Shown here: piece by piece, positions 25,595-33,943 of the stretch
Layout: the number at the start of each line of letters is the position of its first letter
How positions within the stretch are numbered: the first letter of the stretch is position 1
Assembly (NCBI RefSeq): GCF_000980885.2
Contig: NZ_LBDA02000071.1
Location: 1-64,000, forward strand
DNA length: 64,000 nt
Source: Streptomyces malaysiense
GTDB taxonomy: Bacteria; Actinomycetota; Actinomycetes; Streptomycetales; Streptomycetaceae
Reading direction: 5' to 3'
Translations under genes and position numbers: made by a program
Notes under the pieces: generated by a model
Databases searched by the model: none
Told to the model about the DNA's origin: nothing
Seen by the model: only the letters and a program-made list of their open reading frames with translations

Positions 25595-27001
25595 GTGAGT
25601 GCTTCCCGGCGGAGTGGGGCCACCGATGAAATCGGCCCCGACGAACCCGGCGCGTCGGGGGAGCCCGGCGGCTCCGAACTGCTGGCCGCGCTGCTGGACG
25701 GCATGGACGCGGCACTGTGCGCCTTCGACGCGGACGGCGTCGTCACCCACTGGAACCGCGAGGCCGAGCGGATCCTCGGCTGGAGCGCCGAGGAGGCGGT
25801 CGGGCGGCACGGGTTCGCCGGATGGGCCGTGCGCAGCGCCGACGCCGAGGAGGTCCAGGCCCGGCTGCTCTCCGCGATGCGCGCGCAGGGACGGCAGGTG
25901 CACGAGTTCGCGCTGCTGACCAAGGACGGCGGCCGGGTCCTCGTCCGCATCCAGTCCGCCGCCGTGCGGGGAGCCGGCGGCGAGCCCGCGGGCGTGTACT
26001 GCGCCTTCAGCGAGGTGCACGCGCAGATCGACCTGGAGCGGTCCATCGCCCTGAGCGAGGCCCTGTTCGAGGACGCCGGGTGGGGTGTCGTGCTGGTCGA
26101 CGCCGATCTGCGCCCCGCAGTCGTCAACGCGCACGCCTCGCGCGCCCTCGGCATAGGGCGCACGTCCGCGCTCGGGCGGCCGCTCGGCGAACTGCTCGCA
26201 CAGGGGGTGGAGGAGCTGGAGGCCGCGCTGACCCATGTCCTCGCCGAGGGCGCGCCGCCCGCGCCCGCCGAGGTGTGGGTGACCCTGCGCGGTCCTGCCG
26301 AGGGCGAGCGGCGCCGCTGCTGGCGCAACGCCTTCCTGCCGCTCGCCTCCCCGCTCGCCGAGGAGCCCGTGCCGCTCGGCGTCGGCTGGCTCTTCGTGGA
26401 CGTCACCGAGGCCAAGCGGGGCGAGCAGGAGGCCGCGCTGCTGCGCTTCCGCACCAAGCAGCTGCACCGCGCGGCCCGCGCCGCCGCCGAGTGCGAGGAC
26501 CCGCTGGAGGCGGCCACCGTCCACCTCGACTACGCCCTCGCCGGGTTCGCCGACCACGCCCTGATCGACCGGCTCGCCGACGCGCCGCGCACACCGGACG
26601 CGGACGGGGCGGGCGCGGTACGCCTCGTCCGGCTCGCCGCCACCCCCGCCGGGGCGCCGGGCCCGAGCGTGCTCACCGGGGCCGCCGGACTGCCCGTGCG
26701 CTACGAGCCGGGGCATCCGGCGCTGAGCTGCGTGGAGCGCTCCGGGTGCGTGCGCGCGGAGGCCGGGTCGGTGCCGCCCGAGCTGACCCGGGAGTGGGCG
26801 CTGCGCCGGCAGTGGCCCGGCGACGCGGTGCACGCCCTGTGCGCGGTGCTGCGCAGCCGGGGCCGCACCCTCGGCGTGGTGACCTTCCTGCGCGGCGCCG
26901 CGCGCACCCCCTTCGAGCGCTCCGACGCGTCGTACGCCGAGGACGTGGCGCTGCGGATAGCGGCGGCGCTGGACCTCGCGGGCGCGACCCGGGAGCGCTA
27001 G
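25595..27001 (+). CDS. PAS-domain sensory protein
   Basis: A 468-residue cytoplasmic protein. A first PAS domain lies at about residues 35-140 (LLDGMDAALCAFDADGVVTHWN, AERILGWSAEEAVG) and a second at about 160-275 (GWGVVLVDADLRPAVVN). A linker helix is followed by a GAF-like or degenerate C-terminal region (LGVVTFLRGA..PFERSDASYAEDVALRIAAALDLA), which resembles the N-terminal part of SpoIIE-type phosphatase sensors but has no PP2C catalytic domain. It may therefore be a signal-binding protein without its own output. GTG 25595 is preceded by CAGGGGGT; GTG 25565 is an alternative. Confidence 0.8.
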   Translation: MSASRRSGATDEIGPDEPGASGEPGGSELLAALLDGMDAALCAFDADGVVTHWNREAERILGWSAEEAVGRHGFAGWAVRSADAEEVQARLLSAMRAQGRQVHEFALLTKDGGRVLVRIQSAAVRGAGGEPAGVYCAFSEVHAQIDLERSIALSEALFEDAGWGVVLVDADLRPAVVNAHASRALGIGRTSALGRPLGELLAQGVEELEAALTHVLAEGAPPAPAEVWVTLRGPAEGERRRCWRNAFLPLASPLAEEPVPLGVGWLFVDVTEAKRGEQEAALLRFRTKQLHRAARAAAECEDPLEAATVHLDYALAGFADHALIDRLADAPRTPDADGAGAVRLVRLAATPAGAPGPSVLTGAAGLPVRYEPGHPALSCVERSGCVRAEAGSVPPELTREWALRRQWPGDAVHALCAVLRSRGRTLGVVTFLRGAARTPFERSDASYAEDVALRIAAALDLAGATRER

Positions 27002-27019
27002 GCCCTCTCCGCCGCGGGG

Positions 27020-27775
27020 TCAGCGCCGGTAGAAGATCCGGTCGCCGTACTCGTCCATCACGCGGCTGTTCCAGTCGTGGCCGCCGTCCACGTTCCCCGA
27101 GCGCAGCAGCGGGGGTTCGATGCCGCGGTCGGCGAGGGCGGCGGCGGTGGTGGCGAGGACGGCCTGCATCAGCGCCGTGGTGACCACGGTGGAGGCGGGG
27201 GCGAAGGGGGCCGGGATGGTGTCGAGGGTGAGTTCCGCGTCGCCGACCGCGATCTTCGAGTCGAGGACGAGGTCGCAGTGGTCCTTCAGGAACGTGCCGG
27301 AGGAGTGCCGGGACGTCGTCTGCGCCGCGTAGGCCACCGACGTCACGCCGATCACCTTGATGCCGAGGGCGCGGGCGTGCTGGGCCATCTCGACGGGCAG
27401 GGCGTTGCGCCCCGACAGGGAGATGATCACGAGGGCGTCGCCGGAGCGCAGCGGCGAGGTGTCGAGCACCGCGCTCGCGAGCCCGTCGACGCGTTCGAGC
27501 GCGGAGCCGAGGGTGGCGGGCGTGACGTCCACGCCCACGACGCCGGGGACGGTGAGCAGGTTCATCAGGGCGAGGCCACCGGCGCGGTAGACGACGTCCT
27601 GGGCGGCGAGCGAGGAGTGCCCGGCACCGAAGGCGAACAGCCGGCCGCCGCTTTCGACGGTGTCCGCGAGCAGGGCGCCGGCGGACTCGATCGCCTCCGC
27701 CTCTTCCTCCCTGAGCCGTCGCAACAGGTTGATGGCGGCGTCGAAGAACAGGTCGGCAGGCGTGCCGTCGCTCAT
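27020..27775 (-). CDS. SIS-domain phosphosugar-binding protein
   Basis: A 251-residue single SIS-domain protein (GmhA/MurQ-like). The sugar-phosphate loop is seen in FAFGAGHSSLAAQDVVYRAGG and DALVIISLSGRNALPVEMAQHARALG, followed by KVIGVTS. It probably isomerises or binds a phosphosugar, possibly an amino-sugar phosphate; it lacks the paired domain of glucosamine synthase. ATG 27775 follows GAAGGGG. It is divergent from dmdR1, an arrangement conserved around this regulator in S. coelicolor. Confidence 0.88.
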   Translation of the reverse strand: MSDGTPADLFFDAAINLLRRLREEEAEAIESAGALLADTVESGGRLFAFGAGHSSLAAQDVVYRAGGLALMNLLTVPGVVGVDVTPATLGSALERVDGLASAVLDTSPLRSGDALVIISLSGRNALPVEMAQHARALGIKVIGVTSVAYAAQTTSRHSSGTFLKDHCDLVLDSKIAVGDAELTLDTIPAPFAPASTVVTTALMQAVLATTAAALADRGIEPPLLRSGNVDGGHDWNSRVMDEYGDRIFYRR

Positions 27776-27994
27776 GCGGTGCCCCTTCGCAGCGTCTGTG
27801 TCGCGGATCACGGTGCGGTCTGGACCAGTGCGGTGTCAATACGGCCGCCGCCGGTTCCGGTGCTCGGACCTGCCCGGACCCCGGGAACCCGCCCCGTTCC
27901 CACCGCTGACACCCGGTTGTCGGTGGGATCCGGCAGAATTGGGTTGAGGCCAGCGCACGCGCCAGGTGCCGGCAGAGGTAATCGAGGGGCACGT

Positions 27995-28687
27995 ATGTCC
28001 GGACTGATCGACACCACGGAGATGTATCTCCGCACCATCCTCGAACTGGAGGAGGAAGGCGTCGTCCCCATGCGCGCCCGGATCGCGGAGCGGCTGGACC
28101 AGAGCGGGCCGACGGTGAGCCAGACGGTGGCGCGCATGGAGCGTGACGGCCTGGTCTCCGTGGCCAGCGACCGCCATCTGGAGCTGACCGGTGAGGGCCG
28201 CAGGCTCGCCACCCGCGTGATGCGCAAGCACCGTCTCGCCGAGTGCCTGCTGGTCGACGTGATCGGCCTGGAGTGGGAGCAGGTGCACGCGGAGGCCTGC
28301 CGCTGGGAGCACGTGATGAGCGAGGCCGTCGAGCGCCGCGTCATGGAGCTGCTGCGCCACCCGACAGAGTCGCCGTACGGCAACCCGATCCCCGGCCTTG
28401 AGGAGCTGGGCGAGAAGGACGGCGCCGACCCGTTCCTGGACGAGGGCATGGTCTCGCTCGCCGACCTGGACGCGGGCACGGACGGCAAGACCGTCGTCGT
28501 ACGCCGTATCGGCGAGCCCATCCAGATGGACGCGCAGCTGATGTACACCCTGCGCCGGGCGGGTGTGCAGCCCGGTTCCGTGGTGAGCGTGACCGAGTCG
28601 GCCGGCGGGGTGCTGGTCGGCAGTGGCGGTGAGGCTGCCGAGCTGGAGGCCGACATCGCCTCCCATGTGTTCGTCGCCAAGCGCTGA
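27995..28687 (+). CDS. dmdR1: Iron-dependent repressor DmdR1 (DtxR/IdeR family)
   Basis: This 230-residue DtxR-family regulator uses Fe(II) as corepressor to repress siderophore and iron-uptake genes. Residues ~1-65 are the winged HTH (QSGPTVSQTVARMERDGLV), ~66-140 the dimer/metal domain and ~150-230 an SH3-like domain. All DtxR metal ligands are present at the same numbering: Met10, His79, Glu83, His98, Cys102, Glu105 and His106. In S. coelicolor an antiparallel gene (adm) has been described across dmdR1. Here two long minus-strand frames cover the whole gene (27836-28666 and 27808-28680), see findings. Confidence 0.95.
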   Translation: MSGLIDTTEMYLRTILELEEEGVVPMRARIAERLDQSGPTVSQTVARMERDGLVSVASDRHLELTGEGRRLATRVMRKHRLAECLLVDVIGLEWEQVHAEACRWEHVMSEAVERRVMELLRHPTESPYGNPIPGLEELGEKDGADPFLDEGMVSLADLDAGTDGKTVVVRRIGEPIQMDAQLMYTLRRAGVQPGSVVSVTESAGGVLVGSGGEAAELEADIASHVFVAKR

Positions 28688-28714
28688 GCCGCGACCGGCC
28701 CCGGGACGGCAGAG

Positions 28715-28742
28715 GGCCCCGGCGCCTTGCGGCGCCGGGGCC
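28715..28742. terminator. Bidirectional terminator after dmdR1
   Basis: Perfect 12-bp stem GGCCCCGGCGCC / GGCGCCGGGGCC with a TTGC loop, between convergent dmdR1 and the GT39-like gene. Confidence 0.9.
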
Positions 28743-28941
28743 TGTCCTCCCCCGCGCTGACCCGGAGCCCCGAGCTCTCAGGGTCAGTCCCCCTCGGACC
28801 GTTTTTCCCCGAGCGGTCCGCCTCCCGCCAGAAAGATCCCCTCCAGGACGGCGATCATTCCTGACGCGGTGTCACTCGAATGAGCGGTGTTATCCGCAGG
28901 GGCAGTATTTTCGAATGCCAGTTCGCGGAAATGGCGGGTTC

Positions 28942-30486
28942 TCACGCGTACACCCGCAGCTCCGGCCAGATCTCCCCCCACGCCCGCCGCGGCCCCTCGC
29001 ACACGTACACATGCCCGCCCCGCTCGATGTTCGGAGCGCCCCCGGGGCCGGACAGCGTCGCCACCTGGCGCACGTCCCGGAAGTACCGGCGCAACTCGGC
29101 GGCGTACCCGGGGACGTACCGGGGGTTCGGCGCGATCGCCACCACCGTCGTGGCGTGCGCGTCGCCGGGGCCCCACCACCAGTCGGTGTTCTGCGAGCCC
29201 ACGGCCGCCGGCAGCCCGGTGCCGCGCCCCAGTTCGTCGACGGCGCCCGCCTCGCCGTAGTCCGCCGCGAAGATCACCGCGTGCGCGCGCCGCCCGGCCG
29301 GCAGCCCGGTCCACACCTGCCGTACGGTCCCCACCAGCTGGGGCCAGCCCTGGGTCTCCCCGGAGATCGGGCTGACGCGGTACGTCCAGGCGACGTCGGA
29401 CGGCGGCAGCACCGGCAGCACGATCACGGCGGACACCGCGGTGGAGACGGCGGTGCCGAGCACCAGGCCGCGCAGCCGCTCCCGGCCGGCGTACAGCGTC
29501 CCGTCGAGCGCCACGGCACCGGCCGCGAGCAGGCACACGTAGAGCCCGGCCAGGTAGTAGACCTGCGCCCCGGTCGTCACCGCGAACAGCACGAACAGCA
29601 CGCCGTAGGCGATCGCCAGGCTCCGCCACAGCGGTCGTGCGGACCGCCACAGGAACCGCAGCCCGGCCACCCACACCACGATCATCGCCAGGCAGGTCAT
29701 GCCGAGCTGGCCCACGATCCAGGTCACGATGTTCCCCGGGCCGCCGTGCTCGGCGTTCAGCGCCCGCGTCATCTCGAACACGGCCCAGCCGTGCCGCGAC
29801 TGCCACCACAGATCCGGCAGCACCAGCAGTACGGCGATCAGCGCGCCCCCGAGCAGCCGGCGGTCGGCCGCGGTCCGCCGGGCCGGACCGAGCAGCACCG
29901 CCGCCAGCAGTACGGCCCCGAAGATCGCCGCGAGGTGGTTGAACTCCGCGCCGACACCGACCAGCGCCCCCGCGGCGAGCCACCACCGGGTGTCCCCGGT
30001 GCGGCCGATCCGGGCGACCACCAGCGCGATCGCCGCCCACGCCAGCGTCTCGTACGACGTGGTGTTGGCGATGTGCGCGCTGCCCAGCAGCACCGGCATG
30101 GTGCCCGTCGCGATCGCCGCGAGCAGCTGCGGGCGCCGCCCGCCGCCGAACTCCCGGGCGGTCAGGGCGCCCACGACGACCGTGCCCGCCGCGGCCAGCG
30201 CGGGGAACAGCCGCAGGCCCGTCGCCGAGACCCCGAACAGCTCCAGCGAGACCCTGGCGAGCAGGGGCGCCAGCGCCGGCTGGTCCACGTATCCCGCCTG
30301 GAGGTGACGGGCGCAGTCGAGGAAGTACAGCTCGTCGCGGTGGAAGCCGTAGCGCGCGGAGAGCGCCATCAGCAGGGCGAACACCGCCCCCGCGACGGCG
30401 TACACCCGCCGGTCCGGCGGCGCGGGCCGCCCGCCGTCGATGTCCCCCTCGTCGTCCGCAGGTCTGGTGACCGTCGCGTCCGCCAT
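28942..30486 (-). CDS. ArnT/PMT-like (GT39) membrane glycosyltransferase
   Basis: A 514-residue polytopic membrane protein with about ten or more hydrophobic helices. The first periplasmic loop is GT39-like: RYGFHRDELYFLDCARHLQAGYVDQPALAPLLARVS, with the acidic residues expected for polyprenyl-phosphate-sugar transferases. The helix block ASARIGRT-like to GAEFNHLAAIFG and a C-terminal extracytoplasmic soluble part (RAHAVIFAADYGEAGAVDELG, YVCEGPRRAW) follow. It should move a sugar from a lipid carrier to an acceptor outside the membrane; donor and acceptor are unknown. ATG 30486 was chosen because upstream frame is low-complexity. Confidence 0.82.
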   Translation of the reverse strand: MADATVTRPADDEGDIDGGRPAPPDRRVYAVAGAVFALLMALSARYGFHRDELYFLDCARHLQAGYVDQPALAPLLARVSLELFGVSATGLRLFPALAAAGTVVVGALTAREFGGGRRPQLLAAIATGTMPVLLGSAHIANTTSYETLAWAAIALVVARIGRTGDTRWWLAAGALVGVGAEFNHLAAIFGAVLLAAVLLGPARRTAADRRLLGGALIAVLLVLPDLWWQSRHGWAVFEMTRALNAEHGGPGNIVTWIVGQLGMTCLAMIVVWVAGLRFLWRSARPLWRSLAIAYGVLFVLFAVTTGAQVYYLAGLYVCLLAAGAVALDGTLYAGRERLRGLVLGTAVSTAVSAVIVLPVLPPSDVAWTYRVSPISGETQGWPQLVGTVRQVWTGLPAGRRAHAVIFAADYGEAGAVDELGRGTGLPAAVGSQNTDWWWGPGDAHATTVVAIAPNPRYVPGYAAELRRYFRDVRQVATLSGPGGAPNIERGGHVYVCEGPRRAWGEIWPELRVYA

Positions 30487-30557
30487 CCCCGACACCCCCG
30501 TCCCGGTTCCCGGCCGCACCGACCGCACGGCTCCGGGCCGCACGTACCCTACGCACC

Positions 30558-30598
30558 CCGGCCGGGCCGGGCGAGGCGAAAGCGCCCGGCCCGGCCGG
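30558..30598 (-). terminator. Strong terminator after ABC permease gene
   Basis: A 16-bp perfect stem (30558-30573 with 30583-30598, core GGCCGGGCCGGGCG) around an AGGCGAAAG loop lies between the permease stop and the start of the GT39-like gene. It separates two same-strand units. Confidence 0.85.
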
Positions 30599-30604
30599 CG
30601 GCGC

Positions 30605-32194
30605 TCACCCCTTGCTGACCGCCGCCAGGATCTCCGGCAGCCGCCCCGCCGCCCGCGGGGCCGCCAGCCGCAGCCCCAGCAGCGCGATCCCGGCGCCGTA
30701 CGCCGCACCGGCGGGCAGCAGCAGCCAGGTGTGCCCGACGCCGTGCGTGCCATGGGCCAGCCACACGGTGAGGGCGATGAAGGGGGCGCACAGGACGGCG
30801 GCGGTGAGCATCCCGCCGAAGACGCTGATCCAGGCGAGCCCGGCCTGCCCGGGGACGACGCTCTTGAGGCCCTCCTGCGGGATGGAGTACGGGAACCGCG
30901 CGGACGCCCACGCCCCGGCCGCCAGCATCGCCCCGAGCAGCGCCAGGGACATCCCCAGGACCCGCGGCAGCATGGGCCAGGCGTCCAGCAGGGCGACGTT
31001 CAGCACGGTGACGAGCGCGGCGTAGGGGAGGGTGATCAGCAGCAGCGCGAGGGCCCGGCCGCGCAGCTCCTCGTACGCGTCCCGGGGCGCGGAGACGGTC
31101 AGGGCCACCATCCAGAAGGCGGAGGTGTCCTGACCGAACTGGTTGTACATCTGGAGGCCGAGCATCCCGGCGGCGAAGCACGCGAAGTAGACCGAGCCGG
31201 TGTGCTGGAGCGCGTAGAACACCGGGACGAGCAGCCCGATCGCCAGCGAGGTCACCCAGGCTGCCTTGGTCTTCGGGTCCCGCCACACGTAGCGCAGGGT
31301 GCGCTCCATGACCGCGCCGGTGCGCCCGGCGGGCAGCAGCCGCGCGAGCCCGCCCGCGCGCCGGCGCTCCGCGCGCCCGGCGTCGGCGGCCGGGAGCGTG
31401 GACCCGTCCGGCGTGGTCATCAGCTTGGTCATGCTCCGCGCCCAGACGACGACCAGGGCCACCAACGCCGCGGCCGTGAGCGCCAGCCGGGCGAGCGCGA
31501 CGCCGTACGCCCCCTCGCTCGCCGAGCGCACCGCCGCCACCGCCGACGCGGGCGGGACCCAGGACAGCACGTCCGCGACCGGCCGCAGCTGCCCGAGACC
31601 GCCCGAACCGAGCCGTCGCGCGGTGAAGTTGACGAGCTGGGTGCCGAGGGCGATCACCAGCCCGCTGAGCACGGCGAGATCGCGGCCCTTCCGGCTGGTG
31701 AGCAGCCGTACGTTGGCGGCGGCCACGGCCCGTGCGAGCGCCACGCACACCAGCAGCGCGAGCACGAGGGCGACGACCGCGGTGATCCAGCCCGGCGCGC
31801 CCCGCGCCGGCACCAGCACACAGCCGAGCAGCAACAGCAGGGTGACCAGCGGGCCGACGCCGATCAGGGAGGACACCAACAGGGCGCGCATCAGCGGGAG
31901 GGGCCGCAGCGGCAGCATCACCAGGCGGGTCGGGTCCAGCGTCTCGTCGCCGGTCGGGAAGAACAGCGGAAGGAAGGCCCAGCCCAGGGCCAGTACGGCC
32001 GTGGCGGTCACGGAGACCACCTCGCCGTGCGGCTGCCGGCTGAGCAGGATCATGCCGGGCAGCTGCGCGAGCGCGAACAGCAGCGCGAGGACGCTGGAGA
32101 CGATGAACGCGTCCCGCCGCCCCCGCGACTGCCGCAGCCCGCCCCGCAGCAGGGACAGCTTGAGGCGTACGACGGTGCCGGTGAGGTTCGTCAT
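30605..32194 (-). CDS. ABC transporter permease
   Basis: A 529-residue membrane protein with about 12 hydrophobic segments in two halves separated by a cytoplasmic stretch (SMTKLMTTPDGSTLPAADAG..RRRAGGLARLLP). It resembles ABC-2 type exporter permeases of the YwcJ/FtsX-unrelated Streptomyces group. The ATG overlaps the stop of the upstream ATPase gene (ATGA), so the pair forms one exporter. The substrate is unknown; nearby genes give no clue. Confidence 0.82.
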   Translation of the reverse strand: MTNLTGTVVRLKLSLLRGGLRQSRGRRDAFIVSSVLALLFALAQLPGMILLSRQPHGEVVSVTATAVLALGWAFLPLFFPTGDETLDPTRLVMLPLRPLPLMRALLVSSLIGVGPLVTLLLLLGCVLVPARGAPGWITAVVALVLALLVCVALARAVAAANVRLLTSRKGRDLAVLSGLVIALGTQLVNFTARRLGSGGLGQLRPVADVLSWVPPASAVAAVRSASEGAYGVALARLALTAAALVALVVVWARSMTKLMTTPDGSTLPAADAGRAERRRAGGLARLLPAGRTGAVMERTLRYVWRDPKTKAAWVTSLAIGLLVPVFYALQHTGSVYFACFAAGMLGLQMYNQFGQDTSAFWMVALTVSAPRDAYEELRGRALALLLITLPYAALVTVLNVALLDAWPMLPRVLGMSLALLGAMLAAGAWASARFPYSIPQEGLKSVVPGQAGLAWISVFGGMLTAAVLCAPFIALTVWLAHGTHGVGHTWLLLPAGAAYGAGIALLGLRLAAPRAAGRLPEILAAVSKG

Positions 32195-32967
32195 CGGGGC
32201 GCCCCGCCGCCCAGCCAGTCCAGATCGGACCCCGCGGGCCGGCCGTTCGCCCCGACCAGCTCCAGGAACGCGTCCTGGAGCGTGCGGTGTTCACCGCGCA
32301 CCTCGGCGAGCGGTCCGGCGGCGCGGATGCGGCCGGCCGCCAGCACCGCGACCCAGTCGCACAGCGACTCGACCAGCTCCATGACGTGGGAGGAGAAGAC
32401 GACCGTGGCACCGGAGGCCGTGTACCGCTCCAGGACGCCCCGGATGGTCTGCGCGGACACCGGGTCCACACCCTCGAACGGCTCGTCCAGGAACAGCACT
32501 TCCGGGTTGTGCAGCAGGGCCGCGGCGAGGCCGATCTTCTTGCGCATGCCGGTCGAGTAGTCCACGACCAGCTTGTGCTGGGAGCCGGCCAGGTCGAGCA
32601 CGTCCAGCAGCTGGGTGGCCCGCTTGTCCGCCTCGGCGCCGGGCAGGCCGCGCAACCGGCCGGTGTAGCCGAGAAGTTCTCGTCCCGACAGCCGTTCGAA
32701 CAGCCGCAGGCCCTCGGGCAGCACCCCGATCCGCGCCTTCACGGCCACCGGGTCCCGCCAGACGTCGTGCCCGACGACCTCCACGGTGCCCTCGTCCGGC
32801 CGCAGCAGCCCGGTCACCATGGACAACGTGGTCGTCTTCCCGGCCCCGTTCGGCCCCACCAGCCCGATGAACTTCCCCGAGGGCAGCTCCAGATCGATCC
32901 CCCCGACAGCCACCTGCTGCCCGAACCGCTTCCAGAGCCCCCGTATGCACACTGCGGTGTTGGTCAT
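32191..32967 (-). CDS. ABC transporter ATP-binding protein
   Basis: A 258-residue ABC ATPase of the exporter (ABC-2) type. Walker A GLVGPNGAGKTT (~residue 36), Q-loop region RIGVLPEGLRLFERLSG, signature YSTGMRKKIGLAAALLHNP (degenerate LSGGQ), Walker B VLFLDEPFEGVDP and the H-loop VVFSSHVMELVE are all present. It drives the membrane protein encoded immediately downstream. ATG 32967 begins the family domain. Confidence 0.93.
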   Translation of the reverse strand: MTNTAVCIRGLWKRFGQQVAVGGIDLELPSGKFIGLVGPNGAGKTTTLSMVTGLLRPDEGTVEVVGHDVWRDPVAVKARIGVLPEGLRLFERLSGRELLGYTGRLRGLPGAEADKRATQLLDVLDLAGSQHKLVVDYSTGMRKKIGLAAALLHNPEVLFLDEPFEGVDPVSAQTIRGVLERYTASGATVVFSSHVMELVESLCDWVAVLAAGRIRAAGPLAEVRGEHRTLQDAFLELVGANGRPAGSDLDWLGGGAPR

Positions 32968-33020
32968 GCCATGAAGGTTACGGCGGGCGTCCCGGGCGGG
33001 GGCACGGGGAACCGGGAACC

Positions 33021-33710
33021 TCAGCGGTCCCGGCCGCAGGCGTACGCCAACGCCGAGACCAGCTCCTCCACGTCCGGCAGCCACCGGTTCGCCGGCGTCG
33101 GCCGCCGGGCCCACTGCACCGCCCCCCTCGCCCCGAACCGCGTGGGCGGCGCCGCCACGTACGCCCCCGCGCCCAGCGCCACCAGATCGAGCGACGCCGG
33201 CACCCAGCCCGACTTCCGCACCAGCTCCGGCACCTTCACCGCGCCGCCCGGCAGCACGAAGAACTGCATCCGCCGGTCGGGGGAGAGCGCGACCGGGCCG
33301 AGCGTCAGCGACATCCGCTCCAGCCGGGCCAGCGCCAGGAACCCCGCGGTCTCGGGGACGCACAGCGCGTCGAACGTGCGCCCCGTCGGCAGCAGCACCG
33401 ACGCCATCGGCTGCTTCTGCCACAGCCGCCGTACCACCGTCGCGCTCCCCGTCGCCTGGTTCGCCCAGTCGGGGCGCGTGGGGTGCGCACCCGGCGCGGG
33501 GCAGGACGCCTCGCCGCACGAGCAGCGCGGGATGCCGCCGACGGCTTCCAGCCAGGTTCCCGGGAACACGTCCCAGTGCCGCTCCTCGGCGTAGCGCACG
33601 GCTGTCTCCTGCGGCGAATCCCCGCGCTGCTGCGGAATCTGCCCGGCAATCTGACTGTCTTCGGCGGCCGCGATCGTCTCTTCCACGCCCCACTCAACTC
33701 CCGCACCCAC
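33021..33710 (-). CDS. Bifunctional DNA primase/polymerase-like protein
   Basis: A roughly 229-residue prim-pol (AEP) N-domain-like protein. It contains AVRYAEERHWDVFPGTWLE, then the Cys/His cluster CSCGEASCPAPGAHPTRPDWANQAT found in actinobacterial prim-pol homologues, then VLLPTGRTFDALCVPETAGFLALARLE. The acidic metal triad of active primases is not obvious, so these chromosomal copies may be inactive or have a regulatory role. The start is ambiguous between GTG 33710 and GTG 33686. It is divergent from an NsdA-like regulator gene. Confidence 0.75.
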   Translation of the reverse strand: MGAGVEWGVEETIAAAEDSQIAGQIPQQRGDSPQETAVRYAEERHWDVFPGTWLEAVGGIPRCSCGEASCPAPGAHPTRPDWANQATGSATVVRRLWQKQPMASVLLPTGRTFDALCVPETAGFLALARLERMSLTLGPVALSPDRRMQFFVLPGGAVKVPELVRKSGWVPASLDLVALGAGAYVAAPPTRFGARGAVQWARRPTPANRWLPDVEELVSALAYACGRDR

Positions 33711-33873
33711 CCGGAGTTACGGCCCCTGCCCTGCGGGGGGAGGAGCACCGCCTGCCCGTCCGGGGCGCACGGGTGCACCTGCGGGGGCGCGCGGGAGGAG
33801 GCGGGGCGTGAGTTGGGTAGCCAGGAGTGGGGTTGGCATCAGCCGGTACCCGGCAAACCGCACATGTCACGCA

Positions 33874-33916
33874 TTGACGGTATGTCAGCTGGGCAGTGAT
33901 CTTTCCGAAAGATCAC
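33874..33916 (+). promoter_or_regulatory. Promoter with perfect 21-bp palindrome over the -10
   Basis: GTGATCTTTC-C-GAAAGATCAC (33896-33916) is a perfect inverted repeat with a one-base centre. It covers the -10 TGATCT (33897-33902), set 17 bases after a -35 TTGACG (33874-33879). The start codon of the regulator gene follows 28 bases later. This strongly suggests autorepression or control by another symmetric DNA-binding protein. Confidence 0.7.
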
Positions 33917-33943
33917 GCTCCAGGGGTTCGCAGGGGGTAGCAC

